Assembly: GCA_963718315.1 (NCBI GenBank)
Contig: CAVQZC010000010.1
Span: 1 to 64,000, forward strand
Origin: CAVQZC01 sp963718315
GTDB taxonomy: Bacteria; Actinomycetota; Thermoleophilia; Gaiellales; JAICJC01
Length of the DNA stretch: 64,000 bases
Direction of reading: 5' to 3'
Program-made: the position numbers and the translations under genes
Notes under the pieces: model-generated
The model's database searches: none
What the model was told of the DNA's origin: nothing
Seen by the model: the letters and a program-made list of their open reading frames with translations, nothing else
Shown here: positions 35,270-43,855 of the stretch, in pieces
Layout: each line of letters starts with the position of its first letter
Numbering within the stretch: position 1 is the first letter of the stretch

Positions 35270-36510
35270 GGCAGCTCGATCCCGAACGGCGTCGCTGCCA
35301 CGCCCTGCTCGGGCGGATGCCGCAGCAGGTACTGGCGCTCGGCGGCCGCCTGCACGGCGTCGTCGTCCAGACCTGCGAAGCGGTCGACCCGGTAGGGCGA
35401 GATGTCGGCATCGGTGGCGCCGCTGGTGACCAGGTCGGCCACGATCCGCGACAGCCCCGGCCCGTGGGTGACACAGGACTCGTTGCAACCCGCCAGCACC
35501 AGGTAGCCCTCCACCCCCGGCGCTGGGCCGACGATGTGGCGGCCATCCGGCGTCCACGTGGGCAGGCCGCTGGCCCGGCCGCGGATCGGTGCGTCCGCCA
35601 GCGCGGGGATCACATCGGCCAGCTCGCGGGCCAGCTGCTCGTGCTCGTGCACCGCGTGATCGGGCAGGTCGGATGTGCGCGGAGGGTCGGCCACGTCGAC
35701 GCGCGAGCGGTCGTCGATGATGCGCTCGATCGCCCCCACCAGCAGGCCGCCGTCCTGCTCGCGCAGGTAGAGCAGGTCGTGCTCGAAGAACAGCATCATC
35801 GGCAGCTCGCGGGTAACGGCCGCGAGCGGCTCGGTGGTGAAGCGCGACTCGAGCAGCGGGATCGCGCCAATGTCGACACCGTCGCGAGCGCCCAGCGCCC
35901 GCGCGGCCGCCCCGGCGGCGTTCACCATGGCGCCTGCGGGCACCGAGCCCGCGGAGGTACGCACGCCGGTGACGCGACCGCCCTCGACGACGGCGCCCTC
36001 AACGGCGGTGCCGGTGCGGATGTCGACGCCCGCCGCCCGCAGCTCGCCGTCGAGCGCGCGCATCACCCGGCCGGTGTCGACCTGATAGGCACCAGGCTGG
36101 AACAGCGCGCCGTGCACCGACCCCGGCGCCAGGATCGGCGCCACCCGCAGCGTGTCGGCCTCGTCCAGCATGACCACGTCCGGGGCGAAGTGGAGCTCGC
36201 GCTCGTACTCCTGGTGCAGCATGTCCACGCCGGGCTCGGACAGCGCCGGGAACAGCAGCCCCACGCGCCGGACGCCCAGGTCGCCTCCCGTGCGCTCCTG
36301 GAGGCCGGCGTAGAAGCGCATGCCGTACTCCGCCAGCTCCGCCTCCAGCTCGCCCGCCCAGTAGCCGACGAAGCCGGCGCCGGCAGCCGTCGTCTGCGTG
36401 CCCAATGCGGGCTCCCGCTCGAGCAGGACGACGTCCGCACCCGCGCCGGCCAGATGCAGCGCGGCCGTCGCGCCGAGGATGCCGCCGCCCACCACGGCAA
36501 CATCAGCCAC
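35266..36510 (-). CDS. DAO-family FAD-dependent oxidoreductase
   Basis: 414 aa. The N-terminal FAD loop VAVVGGGILGATAALHLAGA ends in an acidic residue (LLERE), as in D-amino-acid/glycine/sarcosine oxidases and fructosyl-amino-acid oxidases. VNAAGAAARALGA and the C-terminal GYLVLAGCNESCVTHGPGLS complete the flavin site. It oxidises a C-N bond or a hydroxy acid. Its stop overlaps the dehydratase start by 4 nt (ATGA), so the two are translationally coupled. Presence of a DAO-type enzyme in a sugar-acid operon is a clue that the substrate carries an amino group. Confidence 0.8.
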   Translation of the reverse strand: MADVAVVGGGILGATAALHLAGAGADVVLLEREPALGTQTTAAGAGFVGYWAGELEAELAEYGMRFYAGLQERTGGDLGVRRVGLLFPALSEPGVDMLHQEYERELHFAPDVVMLDEADTLRVAPILAPGSVHGALFQPGAYQVDTGRVMRALDGELRAAGVDIRTGTAVEGAVVEGGRVTGVRTSAGSVPAGAMVNAAGAAARALGARDGVDIGAIPLLESRFTTEPLAAVTRELPMMLFFEHDLLYLREQDGGLLVGAIERIIDDRSRVDVADPPRTSDLPDHAVHEHEQLARELADVIPALADAPIRGRASGLPTWTPDGRHIVGPAPGVEGYLVLAGCNESCVTHGPGLSRIVADLVTSGATDADISPYRVDRFAGLDDDAVQAAAERQYLLRHPPEQGVAATPFGIELP

Positions 36511-37327
36511 CGGCCACCACCCTCGGCCGCACCACCGGCGCCCCGGCGACTCCCGGGTCGATGGCCTTCACGGCCCAGCCGCACAGCGACGCCAGCACCA
36601 GCACGTCCAGCCGATCGCCGGCGAAGGCGAGGTTGGTCGGTGACATGACGTACTCCCCGGTCCAGTCGTCGACGACCACGTCCAGCGCGCCGCCGGCGTC
36701 GAGCCGATAGATGCGGTTGGGCTGGTAGCAGCCGATCCAGATACCGCCCTCGGCGTCGGCTGCCAGCCCGTCAGGGACGGTGCGGGGCAGCTCGACCACC
36801 GGCTCCAGATCACCCCCCGACAACGGCATCCGCACGACGCCCGGCATCTGCGACTCGACCAGGTAGAGGTGATCGCCGCTGATCGCGCAGCCGTTGGCGA
36901 ACCGCAGCGGCGGCACGGCGACCCGCTCGGTGGCGCCGTCGGGGGCGATCCGCACGAGGCCGCCGGTGACCTCGTCCCAGGCGCCCGAGTCGGTCACCCA
37001 GAGGTTGCCGTCGGGATCGAACACCGGGTAGTTGGGATACCCGACCCGCCCGCCGTGGGGCTGCACGGAGCCGTCAGGCGAGACCCGCATCACGAACCCG
37101 CTGTTCGGGTCGCACACGTACACGTTGCAGTCGGCGTCCAGCGCCATGCCCAGCACGAAGCCGCCGGGCACTGTGGCAACCGTTTCGACGTCGCCACCGT
37201 CGAGCGCGAACCGGTACACCTGCCCCGCCTCTCCGCCGGCGTAGACAACCCGCTCCTCGGGGGACCAGCAGACACCCTCGGGATGATCGAGCCCGCCGGC
37301 GATGGTGCGAAGCCCCCGGCCTACCAC
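36503..37327 (-). CDS. SMP-30/gluconolactonase-family lactonase
   Basis: A 274-aa calcium-dependent six-bladed beta-propeller lactonase that would open an aldonolactone. Motifs: GLDHPEGVCWSPEERVVYAG (with a metal-ligand Glu), LGMALDADCNVYVCDPNSG, GRVGYPNYPVFDPDGNLWVT, FANGCAISGDHLYLVESQ and VPDGLAADAEGGIWIGCY (metal-ligand Asn/Asp positions). I chose GTG 37327 because GGAGG lies about 10 nt upstream; a TTG three codons earlier is too close to that site. It overlaps the oxidoreductase by 8 nt. Confidence 0.8.
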   Translation of the reverse strand: MVGRGLRTIAGGLDHPEGVCWSPEERVVYAGGEAGQVYRFALDGGDVETVATVPGGFVLGMALDADCNVYVCDPNSGFVMRVSPDGSVQPHGGRVGYPNYPVFDPDGNLWVTDSGAWDEVTGGLVRIAPDGATERVAVPPLRFANGCAISGDHLYLVESQMPGVVRMPLSGGDLEPVVELPRTVPDGLAADAEGGIWIGCYQPNRIYRLDAGGALDVVVDDWTGEYVMSPTNLAFAGDRLDVLVLASLCGWAVKAIDPGVAGAPVVRPRVVAGG

Positions 37328-37332
37328 CGGTT

Positions 37333-38316
37333 TCAAGCCTCCACTCCCCCGTCCGCCGACAGCCGCGAGACGCCGTCGACACCCTCGTAGACGACCGTGA
37401 AGACCTCGGTCTCGAGCACCGCGCCCGGATCCAGCACGCGTGCCCGGCCCGCCTCCACCGCCTCGGCCAGCGCGCTGGGATACCCCGTCCAGGGCTCGGC
37501 GATGGCGTGGTAGTAGCCGCGCCACCCGCCGTACACCATCCACAGCCAGACGACCGGGAAGACGGCATGGTCGAACACCAGGCCGAACCCGCGCCGGGCG
37601 GCCGTGTCGGTGGTCGCCACCCAGCCCTCCCGCAGCTCCGTCAGGTAGTGCAGGGCAAAGCAGTTCGCGTCCGGCCCCAGTGCACGGCGCACGTCCTGGT
37701 CGTTGAACTGCGGCCAGTCGTAGCGGTCGCCCTTGACGCCGAGCGTACCGCCGCCGTTCTCGTCCACCTCCGCCTTGCGGGCGGGCACGTCGAACCGGTG
37801 CGCAGGCGAGATGGCGGCCACCGGGTGCAGCCCCCAGTTGTAGTCGAACGGCATCGTGCCGACGTTCTCGAGCCGATAGGCGATCCGCAGCACCGGATCG
37901 TCGCCGGACAGACTCAGCCGCCGCGTCCAGCGCGCAGGCGTGATCGGCGTGATCAGATCCAGCTCCAGCTCGACGCCGGCTGGGTCGTTGCGGGCGATCC
38001 GGTGCGACGCCGCCGTCGTCCACAGCTCCCCCATGTACGGCAGCAGATCGCCGTAGCGGTTCAGCGACGGCGCCCCGCCCGGGAAGGCCTCGTCCCATCC
38101 TCCCGGCCAGTGGTCGTCGAAGTTCGCGTGGAGCTCGGCCCGGTGCGGATCGATCCGGGGCGAGTGCCACAGCAGGTCTCGGTCGCCGCGCTTGTCGACC
38201 AGGTGCAGGATCTTGCCGCCCAGCTCCGGCAGCACGTCCACCGCCAGCCGTGCGTTCTCGAGGCGCACGGTGCGCAGGCCGTGGTACTCCCAGCGATCGT
38301 CGATGCGGGCGCCCAT
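37333..38316 (-). CDS. Aldose 1-epimerase-like protein (mutarotase superfamily)
   Basis: A 327-aa beta-sandwich protein of the galactose-mutarotase superfamily, expected to act on sugar anomers or to bind a sugar. Features: VRLENARLAVDVLPELGGKI near the N-terminus, LLWHSPRIDPHR, FDDHWPGGWDEAFPGGAP, YRLENVGTMPFDYNWGLHPV (with the His typical of the active site), and YHAIAEPWTGYPSALAEA near the end. It overlaps the next upstream gene by one base (TGATG). Confidence 0.7.
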   Translation of the reverse strand: MGARIDDRWEYHGLRTVRLENARLAVDVLPELGGKILHLVDKRGDRDLLWHSPRIDPHRAELHANFDDHWPGGWDEAFPGGAPSLNRYGDLLPYMGELWTTAASHRIARNDPAGVELELDLITPITPARWTRRLSLSGDDPVLRIAYRLENVGTMPFDYNWGLHPVAAISPAHRFDVPARKAEVDENGGGTLGVKGDRYDWPQFNDQDVRRALGPDANCFALHYLTELREGWVATTDTAARRGFGLVFDHAVFPVVWLWMVYGGWRGYYHAIAEPWTGYPSALAEAVEAGRARVLDPGAVLETEVFTVVYEGVDGVSRLSADGGVEA

Positions 38317-39086
38317 CAGTAGCAGGTGGCCAGCAGGCCGCCGTCGACGACAAGGGGCTGCCCGCTCATGAACGAGGAGTCGTCGCCCGCCAGGAACACG
38401 GCCGTGCGGGCGATCTCGCGCGGTGCGGCGATCCGCTCCAGCGGATACTCGGCGCTGATCTGCGCGCGCAGGGCGGCCGGATCGTCGGCCGTGTCGAAGT
38501 AGGCCTGCACCAGCGGGGTGTCGATGTCGCCCGGACAGATGGCGTTGCAGCGGATCCCGTCGCGGCCGTACTGCACCGCAGTGGCGCGGGTGATGCCGAG
38601 CACGCCTCCCTTGGCGGCGCAGTACGCGGCCAGGATGCCGTCGCCGACCAGCCCCAGGATCGAGGCGATGTTGACGATCGAGCCGCCGCCGGCCGGGCGC
38701 ATCACGCGCACCGCGTGCTTGCAGCCGAAGAACACGCCCTTCAGATTGACGGAAAGGATGCGGTCGAGCTGCTCCTCGGTGGTCTCGGCCAGCTCCTGCT
38801 CGATCTGCACCGCCGCGTTGTTGACCATCACGTGCAGACGACCGTGCCGCTCGACGGCGCTGGCCACCAGCGCCGCCACCTCGGACTCGCGAGAGACGTC
38901 CGCGTGCATGTACTCGCCGATCCCCGCCATCGTGGCGACGCCGGCCTCGTCGTTGAGGTCGCAGCCCAGCACCAGCGCTCCTTCGGCCGCGAGCTCGCGG
39001 GCAATCGCCTGGCCCAGGCCGGAGCCGACGCCCGTCACCACCGCGCTGCGGCCATCCAGCGGCCGCGGCCGCATCTCAGTAGCCAT
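38316..39086 (-). CDS. SDR-family dehydrogenase
   Basis: 256 aa. AGGAGG lies 9 nt before the ATG at 39086. The nucleotide loop is VVTGVGSGLGQAIA, followed by an Asp at the end of strand 2 (LGCDLNDE) that suggests NAD preference. The NNAA motif, Ser in VNIASILGLVG, and Tyr-x3-Lys in YCAAKGG form the catalytic set. CPGDIDTPLVQAYFDT resembles sugar dehydrogenases such as those for L-fucose or L-rhamnose. It would supply the aldonolactone for the neighbouring SMP-30 lactonase. Confidence 0.85.
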   Translation of the reverse strand: MATEMRPRPLDGRSAVVTGVGSGLGQAIARELAAEGALVLGCDLNDEAGVATMAGIGEYMHADVSRESEVAALVASAVERHGRLHVMVNNAAVQIEQELAETTEEQLDRILSVNLKGVFFGCKHAVRVMRPAGGGSIVNIASILGLVGDGILAAYCAAKGGVLGITRATAVQYGRDGIRCNAICPGDIDTPLVQAYFDTADDPAALRAQISAEYPLERIAAPREIARTAVFLAGDDSSFMSGQPLVVDGGLLATCY

Positions 39087-39849
39087 GCCGTTCCACCTCC
39101 TCGGGATCCTCGTACCACCGAACCTTGTCGCCGACCCGCGCGCGCAGCTTCCACTTCGAGCCCTTCGGCTCGTCCTCCATGGCGCGCTCGATCGCGTCCA
39201 GCCGTTGCGTGATCAGGTCGCGCTCGGCGTCGCTGACCGGCACGCCGCCGGCCCCCTCGCGCAGCTTCTCGAGGTTCAGCTGCAGCGTCCGGTACAGCCC
39301 CCAGTCGCGTGCACAGAGGCGCGCCACCCAGGCTGCGTTGATGGCCCCGTCGTCGTGCGAGCCCACCTCCATGGCCAGCAGCAGCGCGTAGGCGTCGTTG
39401 CGGTCCTTCTCGTTCAGCTTCACGATCTGCAGCTTCGTCAGCAGCAGGTCGGCGGCGGGCAGGGTCAGCGGCACGACGTCCAGCCGGTCGGCGATCGGCA
39501 GCGTGTGGCACATCTCGAACGTGCCCACGAACACGTCCAGCTGGCGATGGTTGGGCTCGTCGTAGAACAGCAGCCGGCGGGCGCCGTGCATGCGGTTGAA
39601 CATCTGGTTGGGCTCATAGCCCTGCTCAGCCAGGCTCTGGGCCAGCTGCCGGCCGTGCCGGGAGTCGGTGACCAGGTCGATGTCGTTGTAGTCCCGCGCC
39701 AGCTCGGGTGGGTACGCGCCCGTGGCCACCAGCCGGATCCCGACGCCGCCCAGCAGGCGCACCGGGATGCCCTCTGCCTCGAGCACGTCCGACAGCCGCC
39801 GGCTCTCGTCGATCACATCGGGCAGGATCAGGGAGCCGTTGACGCTCAC
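39076..39849 (-). CDS. Nucleotidyltransferase-like protein
   Basis: A 257-aa protein with a nucleotidyltransferase signature: VRLLGGVGIRLVATGAYPPE, then ARDYNDIDLVTDSRHGRQL, the Gly-Gly and Asp-x-Asp arrangement of AbiEii-type and related polymerase-beta-like enzymes. DEPNHRQLDVFVGTFEMCHT may hold the third acidic residue, and LPAADLLLTKLQIVKLNEKD fits the helical partner region. The GTG start overlaps the lacI stop by 4 nt (GTGA), and the gene overlaps the next SDR, so it is co-translated with metabolic genes. There is no antitoxin partner of the AbiEi type, so I do not call it a toxin. Role unknown. Confidence 0.6.
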   Translation of the reverse strand: MSVNGSLILPDVIDESRRLSDVLEAEGIPVRLLGGVGIRLVATGAYPPELARDYNDIDLVTDSRHGRQLAQSLAEQGYEPNQMFNRMHGARRLLFYDEPNHRQLDVFVGTFEMCHTLPIADRLDVVPLTLPAADLLLTKLQIVKLNEKDRNDAYALLLAMEVGSHDDGAINAAWVARLCARDWGLYRTLQLNLEKLREGAGGVPVSDAERDLITQRLDAIERAMEDEPKGSKWKLRARVGDKVRWYEDPEEVERHGY

Positions 39850-40886
39850 GCCGATCCCCGGATCCGCAGCTCCACCGGCAGCACCACGTTGCGCCGCTTG
39901 ATCTCGACGCCGTCGAGATGGTCGATCAGGAGCTGCGCGGCCTCGCGGCCCATCTCGTAGCCGGGCACGTGCACGGTGGTCAGCGGCGGCTCGACGAACT
40001 CGGCGAACGCGAAGTCGTTGAACCCGGTGACCGCGAGGTCCTGCGGGACGCGCACCCCGCGCGCGCGGGCCTGGCGCATGGCGCCGATGGCGAGCAGGTC
40101 GTTGCCCCCCATGATCGCGCTGGGCGGGTCGTCGACGGACAGCAGGCGGTCGACCATGGTCGCAGCCTCGGCGGTATCCCAGGTGCCCTCGAACAGCTCC
40201 AGCGCACGATCGACGGGGATGCCGGCGGCAGCCAGCGCGTCGTGGTAGCCGCGGTGGCGCTGCTCGACCATCGGCCACGGCTGGCGCGCGGCGATGAAGG
40301 CGATCCGGCGGTGGCCGCGCTCGATCAGGTGCTCGGCCAGCCGCCGCGCGCCGGAGCGGTTGTCGGCCCGCACCGACATCTGTGCCGCGCCGCCGCGCCG
40401 CGGTTCCTCCAGCAGCACCACCGGCACCTCCAGCTCAGCGGCCCGCGCCGGATACCAGGCACGTTGCTCCCGCGGGCCGGACAGGAAGAGCAGCGCGCCG
40501 TCCACGCGCGACTCCAGCACGGGCTTGAGCAGGCCGCTGTCCGGCGGCCCCGGCCGGCCGGCATGGATCAGCACGCTGTAGCCGCGGTCGCGCGCGACGT
40601 CGCCGACGCCGGCGATCACCTGGTCGGTCATCGGGTCGGCGAGGTAGCGGGCGCCCTCGTCCAGCAGCAGAAATCCGATCGTGGCGGTGCGGGCCGAGCG
40701 CAGTCCGCGGGCGGTCAGGTTGGGGTGGTAGCCGAGCTCGGCCATCGCCTCTTCGATCCGCAACCGCGTCTCGTCGGACATCTGCCGCAGGCGATTGTTG
40801 ACCAGATTGGAAACGGTCTGCACAGATACGCCGGATTGCTCGGCAACGTCGCGCATCGTAGGCCGCCTGCGGATCGTCCCCGTCAT
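39846..40886 (-). CDS. LacI-family transcriptional regulator
   Basis: 346 aa. The N-terminal helix-turn-helix and hinge are TMRDVAEQSGVSVQTVSNLV and GYHPNLTARGLRSARTATIG. The periplasmic-binding-protein-like sensor follows: VDGALLFLSGPREQ, RRIAFIAARQPWPMVEQRHR, PSAIMGGNDLLAIGAMRQAR, VTGFNDFAFAEFVEPPLTTV. It heads the seven-gene operon and lies divergent to an SDR, with an operator between them. The palindrome TTGAWCGWTCAA at other promoters of the locus has the central CG usual for LacI operators, so this protein is the likely repressor. The ligand is probably a pathway intermediate. Confidence 0.88.
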   Translation of the reverse strand: MTGTIRRRPTMRDVAEQSGVSVQTVSNLVNNRLRQMSDETRLRIEEAMAELGYHPNLTARGLRSARTATIGFLLLDEGARYLADPMTDQVIAGVGDVARDRGYSVLIHAGRPGPPDSGLLKPVLESRVDGALLFLSGPREQRAWYPARAAELEVPVVLLEEPRRGGAAQMSVRADNRSGARRLAEHLIERGHRRIAFIAARQPWPMVEQRHRGYHDALAAAGIPVDRALELFEGTWDTAEAATMVDRLLSVDDPPSAIMGGNDLLAIGAMRQARARGVRVPQDLAVTGFNDFAFAEFVEPPLTTVHVPGYEMGREAAQLLIDHLDGVEIKRRNVVLPVELRIRGSA

Positions 40887-40899
40887 CCATTCACTTTAC

Positions 40900-40910
40900 T
40901 TGATCGTCAA
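40900..40910. promoter_or_regulatory. LacI-type operator between lacI and SDR
   Basis: TTGATCGTCAA, a one-base-shorter version of the palindrome found at 42629, 50039 and 50143. It is preceded by the same TTTAC as the site at 42629. It lies in the 35-bp gap between the divergent lacI and SDR genes, where one site could control both. Confidence 0.6.
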
Positions 40911-40921
40911 AGAGGGAGAGG

Positions 40922-41725
40922 ATGGGCGCTCCGACATCGAAAGGGAGTGGACACGTGCGCATGCAGGACAAGGTCTGCGTCGTCACCGGCGCGGGGACGG
41001 GCATCGGCAGGGCGGTCGCCGAGCGCCTGGCGGCCGAGGGCGCGCTGACGCTGTGCGCCGACATCGACTCCGACGGCGCACAGGCGACCGCCGCGGCCAT
41101 AGAGGCGGCCGGCGGGCGGGCCGAGGCTCACCGCTGCGACGTCTCCGACGCCGGCCAGGTGGAGGCGGTGATGGCGGCCGCGGAGCGGCACGGAGGGCCG
41201 CACGCGATCGTCTCGAACGCCGCCGTCCAGTACGAGCGGACGGTCGAGGACACCCCGCCCGAGGACTGGGACATGGTGCTGGGCGTGAACCTGAAGGGCG
41301 TGTACCTGTGCGCCCGTGCGGCCATCCCCCGCATGCGGGCGGTGGGCGGTGGCTCGATCGTGAACATGGCGTCGGTGAACGGCTTCTGGGTCGAGCCGGC
41401 GCTGGGCGCCTACTGCGCCGCCAAGGGCGCGGTCATCAACCTGACGCGGTCGATCGCGCTGGAGAACGGCCGGTACGGCATCCGCTGCAACTGCATCTGC
41501 CCCGGCTACATCGACACCGGCATGGCGCAGCGCTACTTCGAGATCCAGGACGACCCCGACGCCGCCCGCGCCGAGGCCGGCCGCATGCACGCGCTGGGCC
41601 GGATCGGTGGGCCGGAGGAGATCGCGGCGGTGGCGCTGTTCCTCTGCTCGGACGAGTCGAGCTTCTGCACGGCGGCCCCCTTCATCGCCGACGGCGGGCT
41701 CAGCGCGGGCGTGCCTATGAGCTGA
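40922..41725 (+). CDS. SDR-family dehydrogenase
   Basis: 267 aa from the ATG at 40922, which follows GAGGGAGAGG; a second in-frame start at MQDKVCVVTGAGTGIGRAVA would give a more usual length. NAD-type Asp follows strand 2 (LCADIDSD). NAAVQYERT, Ser in VNMASVNGFW, and Tyr-x3-Lys in YCAAKGA form the active site. CPGYIDTGMAQRYFEIQDDP closely parallels the SDR at 38316-39086, so the two are probably paralogues acting on related sugars or successive steps. Divergent from lacI with a shared operator. Confidence 0.85.
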   Translation: MGAPTSKGSGHVRMQDKVCVVTGAGTGIGRAVAERLAAEGALTLCADIDSDGAQATAAAIEAAGGRAEAHRCDVSDAGQVEAVMAAAERHGGPHAIVSNAAVQYERTVEDTPPEDWDMVLGVNLKGVYLCARAAIPRMRAVGGGSIVNMASVNGFWVEPALGAYCAAKGAVINLTRSIALENGRYGIRCNCICPGYIDTGMAQRYFEIQDDPDAARAEAGRMHALGRIGGPEEIAAVALFLCSDESSFCTAAPFIADGGLSAGVPMS

Positions 41726-42605
41726 TCAGGCCCGGGGCGAGCTCGCGCAGCAGCCGCTCCGCCAGCGCCGACCGGCGCACCTTCTCGCGGGCCTGGGCGA
41801 CGGCCACCTCCTCGAGGTGGATGCCGCTGGGATAGACGGAGCGGGCGTTGCGCAGGCCGAACTTGAGGTGCACCGGCGCGGCCACGCGCACGATGTCGGG
41901 CACCTCGTAGCTGCGGACGAAGCCGCCCAGGTCGTCGGGCGACTCGATGTAGAGGTCGAGCGGCAGCTCCGTCACCGCGCGCATGGCGGCCAGCATGCCG
42001 ACGCTGAGGTCGGTGGCGACGTTGATGGTGTCGGCGCCGAGCCGGTCGTAGAGCGCCGCCGTGGCGGGGTTGGCGGCGCACAGCACCGCCGAGGTCTTGA
42101 AGCGCAAGTCGGCCGGAAGCGATCCCGAGGACCGCAGCCGCGCCAGCACGTCGAGCACGCCGATGTCTCCCACCAGCAGGCTGCGGATGCCGTGCGCGCA
42201 GGCCCGGTCGGCCTCGGCCAGGCAGGCCTCGACCGCCTCCGCCCCGCGCGCCACGCCGGCCGCCGCCTCGGTCACCAGCCCCTGGCCGCCGGGGTCCCAG
42301 CTGCCGCGCGGCCCCAGGAACAGGCACACCTCGACGTCGCGCTCACGGCCAAGCGCCGTCATCTCGTCCAGCTCGTCGTCGGACAGCATCATCACGCCCG
42401 AGCCCTGTGACACCCGATGCACGCGGACTGCCTGCCGGTCTGCCTCGTCCAGCACCGCCCGCAGCACGCCGGGCCCCTCGACGCTGGCGATCTCTATGTG
42501 GTGGCGGTGGCCGTCCGCGAACCGCCCGCCCGACTCGGGCCAGTCCCGCGCCGGCGGGCTCAGGCCCACCTCCGCAAGCATCGCCGGCAGCCGCTCGGTG
42601 TCCAC
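41715..42605 (-). CDS. TIM-barrel protein, peptidase U32-like
   Basis: 296 aa, GTG start at 42605. The sequence looks like a beta/alpha barrel: HHIEIASVEGPGVLRAVLDE, VSQGSGVMMLSDDELDEMTA, VCLFLGPRGSWDPGGQG, GIRSLLVGDIGVLDVLARL, LDLYIESPDDLGGFVRSYEV, APVHLKFGLRNARSV. It is reminiscent of U32-family proteins, several of which are not peptidases. It is convergent with the SDR (11-nt tail overlap) and divergent from the M20 operon, with a LacI-type operator in between. The role in the pathway is not known. Confidence 0.55.
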   Translation of the reverse strand: MDTERLPAMLAEVGLSPPARDWPESGGRFADGHRHHIEIASVEGPGVLRAVLDEADRQAVRVHRVSQGSGVMMLSDDELDEMTALGRERDVEVCLFLGPRGSWDPGGQGLVTEAAAGVARGAEAVEACLAEADRACAHGIRSLLVGDIGVLDVLARLRSSGSLPADLRFKTSAVLCAANPATAALYDRLGADTINVATDLSVGMLAAMRAVTELPLDLYIESPDDLGGFVRSYEVPDIVRVAAPVHLKFGLRNARSVYPSGIHLEEVAVAQAREKVRRSALAERLLRELAPGLISS

Positions 42606-42628
42606 CGCGCCAGTCTAGTGTGGTTTAC

Positions 42629-42640
42629 TTGATCGTTCAA
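42629..42640. promoter_or_regulatory. LacI-type operator at the M20 operon
   Basis: TTGATCGTTCAA, a near-perfect palindrome whose last A is the first base of the M20 ATG. It lies 24 bp from the divergent U32-like start. Binding here would block both transcripts. No ribosome site precedes the M20 start. Confidence 0.7.
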
Positions 42641-43851
42641 TGTCCAGTGCCGTGCGCACCGACGAGTGGCTGCGCAGCCACCGCCAGGACCTGGTCGAGC
42701 TGACCCGCGAGCTGGTCGCGTTCGCCAGTGAGAACCGCCCGCCGAACGGGAACGAAGGACCCTGTCAGGAGCTGGTCGCGGCACACCTGCGCGAGACCGG
42801 CGCCGAGCTCGACGTGTTCCGGCCGGATGAGGTGGAGGCCGCCGTCCACCATCCAATGTGGTGGCCGGGGCGCAGCTACGAGGGCCGCCCCTGCGTGGTC
42901 GGTCGCCGCCCCGGCGCGGGCGGCGGGCGCTCGCTGCTCTTGTCCGGCCACGTCGACGTCGTGCCGGCGCTGGGCGAGGGAAGGCATGGGTTCTGGGACG
43001 GGGATGTCGAGGACGGCCGGCTCTACGGCCGCGGCGCGTGGGACATGAAGGCGGGTATCGCCTGCGCTATGCACGCGGCCCGCTGCCTGGCCGAGTGCGA
43101 CGTCGCCCTGGCCGGCGACGTGATCGTCGAATCGGTGGTGGACGAGGAGTTCGGCGGCGCCAACGGCACGCTGGCGGCGCGGCTGCGCGGGCACCACGCC
43201 GACGGCGCCGTGCTGTCGGAGCCGACCGGCATGACCGTCTGCCACGCCACCCGCGGAGGCATCCAGTACCGGCTCAACGTCTCCGGTGGCGCGGTGGGGA
43301 TGGGGTACGAGGGCGACGGCGGCCCCGGCGCGCTGACCACGCTGGCCCGCATCTCGGCCGCCCTCGACGACCTGCCGCGCGACGCGCCGCTGCTCCAGTT
43401 CCTGCTGTCGTCGGGCGAGGAGCTGCCGTGGGGTACGGCCGAGGGTCTGCCCTCCGACGGGGTGCTCGAGTTCTGGGCCGAGGTCGCCCCGGGCACCGAC
43501 CGCCCGGCAGTGGACGCCCAGCTGCGAGCAGCGGTCGACGCTGTTGTCCCCGAGGGCATACACGTGCGCTGGGAGCAGCGCACCCGGTTCCTGGAGGCGG
43601 CCGACGTCGGCGCCCAGAACCCGATCGTGCAGGCCATGCGGGCCGCTCTGGGCACGCCGGAGGCGCCGCCGGCGACGACGCCGTTCGCCTGTGATGCATT
43701 CATCTTCGCGGTCGACGCGACGCCGGTCGTGATCTGCGGGCCGCGCGGCGGCAACGCCCACGCGCCCGACGAGTGGGTGCTGATCGACGACCTGTACTCG
43801 CTCAGCGAGGCCTTCGTCCGCCTGGCGGTGGACTGGTGCGGGGAGGTGTGA
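42640..43851 (+). CDS. M20-family metallohydrolase (ArgE/DapE-like)
   Basis: 403 aa. A dinuclear zinc amidohydrolase that removes an acyl or aminoacyl group from an amino compound. Metal ligands: His and Asp in LLLSGHVDVVP, Asp in LYGRGAWDMKAGIACAM, the Glu-Glu pair in VVDEEFGGANG, the Asp/Glu region SEPTGM, and His in GGNAHAPDEWV. The lid domain between is present. First gene of a four-gene operon. It supports an N-acylated or peptide-linked substrate for the locus. The start overlaps the operator. Confidence 0.85.
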   Translation: MSSAVRTDEWLRSHRQDLVELTRELVAFASENRPPNGNEGPCQELVAAHLRETGAELDVFRPDEVEAAVHHPMWWPGRSYEGRPCVVGRRPGAGGGRSLLLSGHVDVVPALGEGRHGFWDGDVEDGRLYGRGAWDMKAGIACAMHAARCLAECDVALAGDVIVESVVDEEFGGANGTLAARLRGHHADGAVLSEPTGMTVCHATRGGIQYRLNVSGGAVGMGYEGDGGPGALTTLARISAALDDLPRDAPLLQFLLSSGEELPWGTAEGLPSDGVLEFWAEVAPGTDRPAVDAQLRAAVDAVVPEGIHVRWEQRTRFLEAADVGAQNPIVQAMRAALGTPEAPPATTPFACDAFIFAVDATPVVICGPRGGNAHAPDEWVLIDDLYSLSEAFVRLAVDWCGEV

Positions 43852-43855
43852 ACGG

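Noticed and set aside
36503..38353. A 616-residue open frame covering the SMP-30 gene and beyond
   Set aside because: The first half is low-complexity Arg/Gly sequence antiparallel in character to the mutarotase-like gene, which is the real gene there.
39076..39849. Toxin of an abortive-infection pair
   Set aside because: The nucleotidyltransferase signature is there, but no AbiEi-type antitoxin adjoins it and it is translationally coupled to lacI and metabolic genes.
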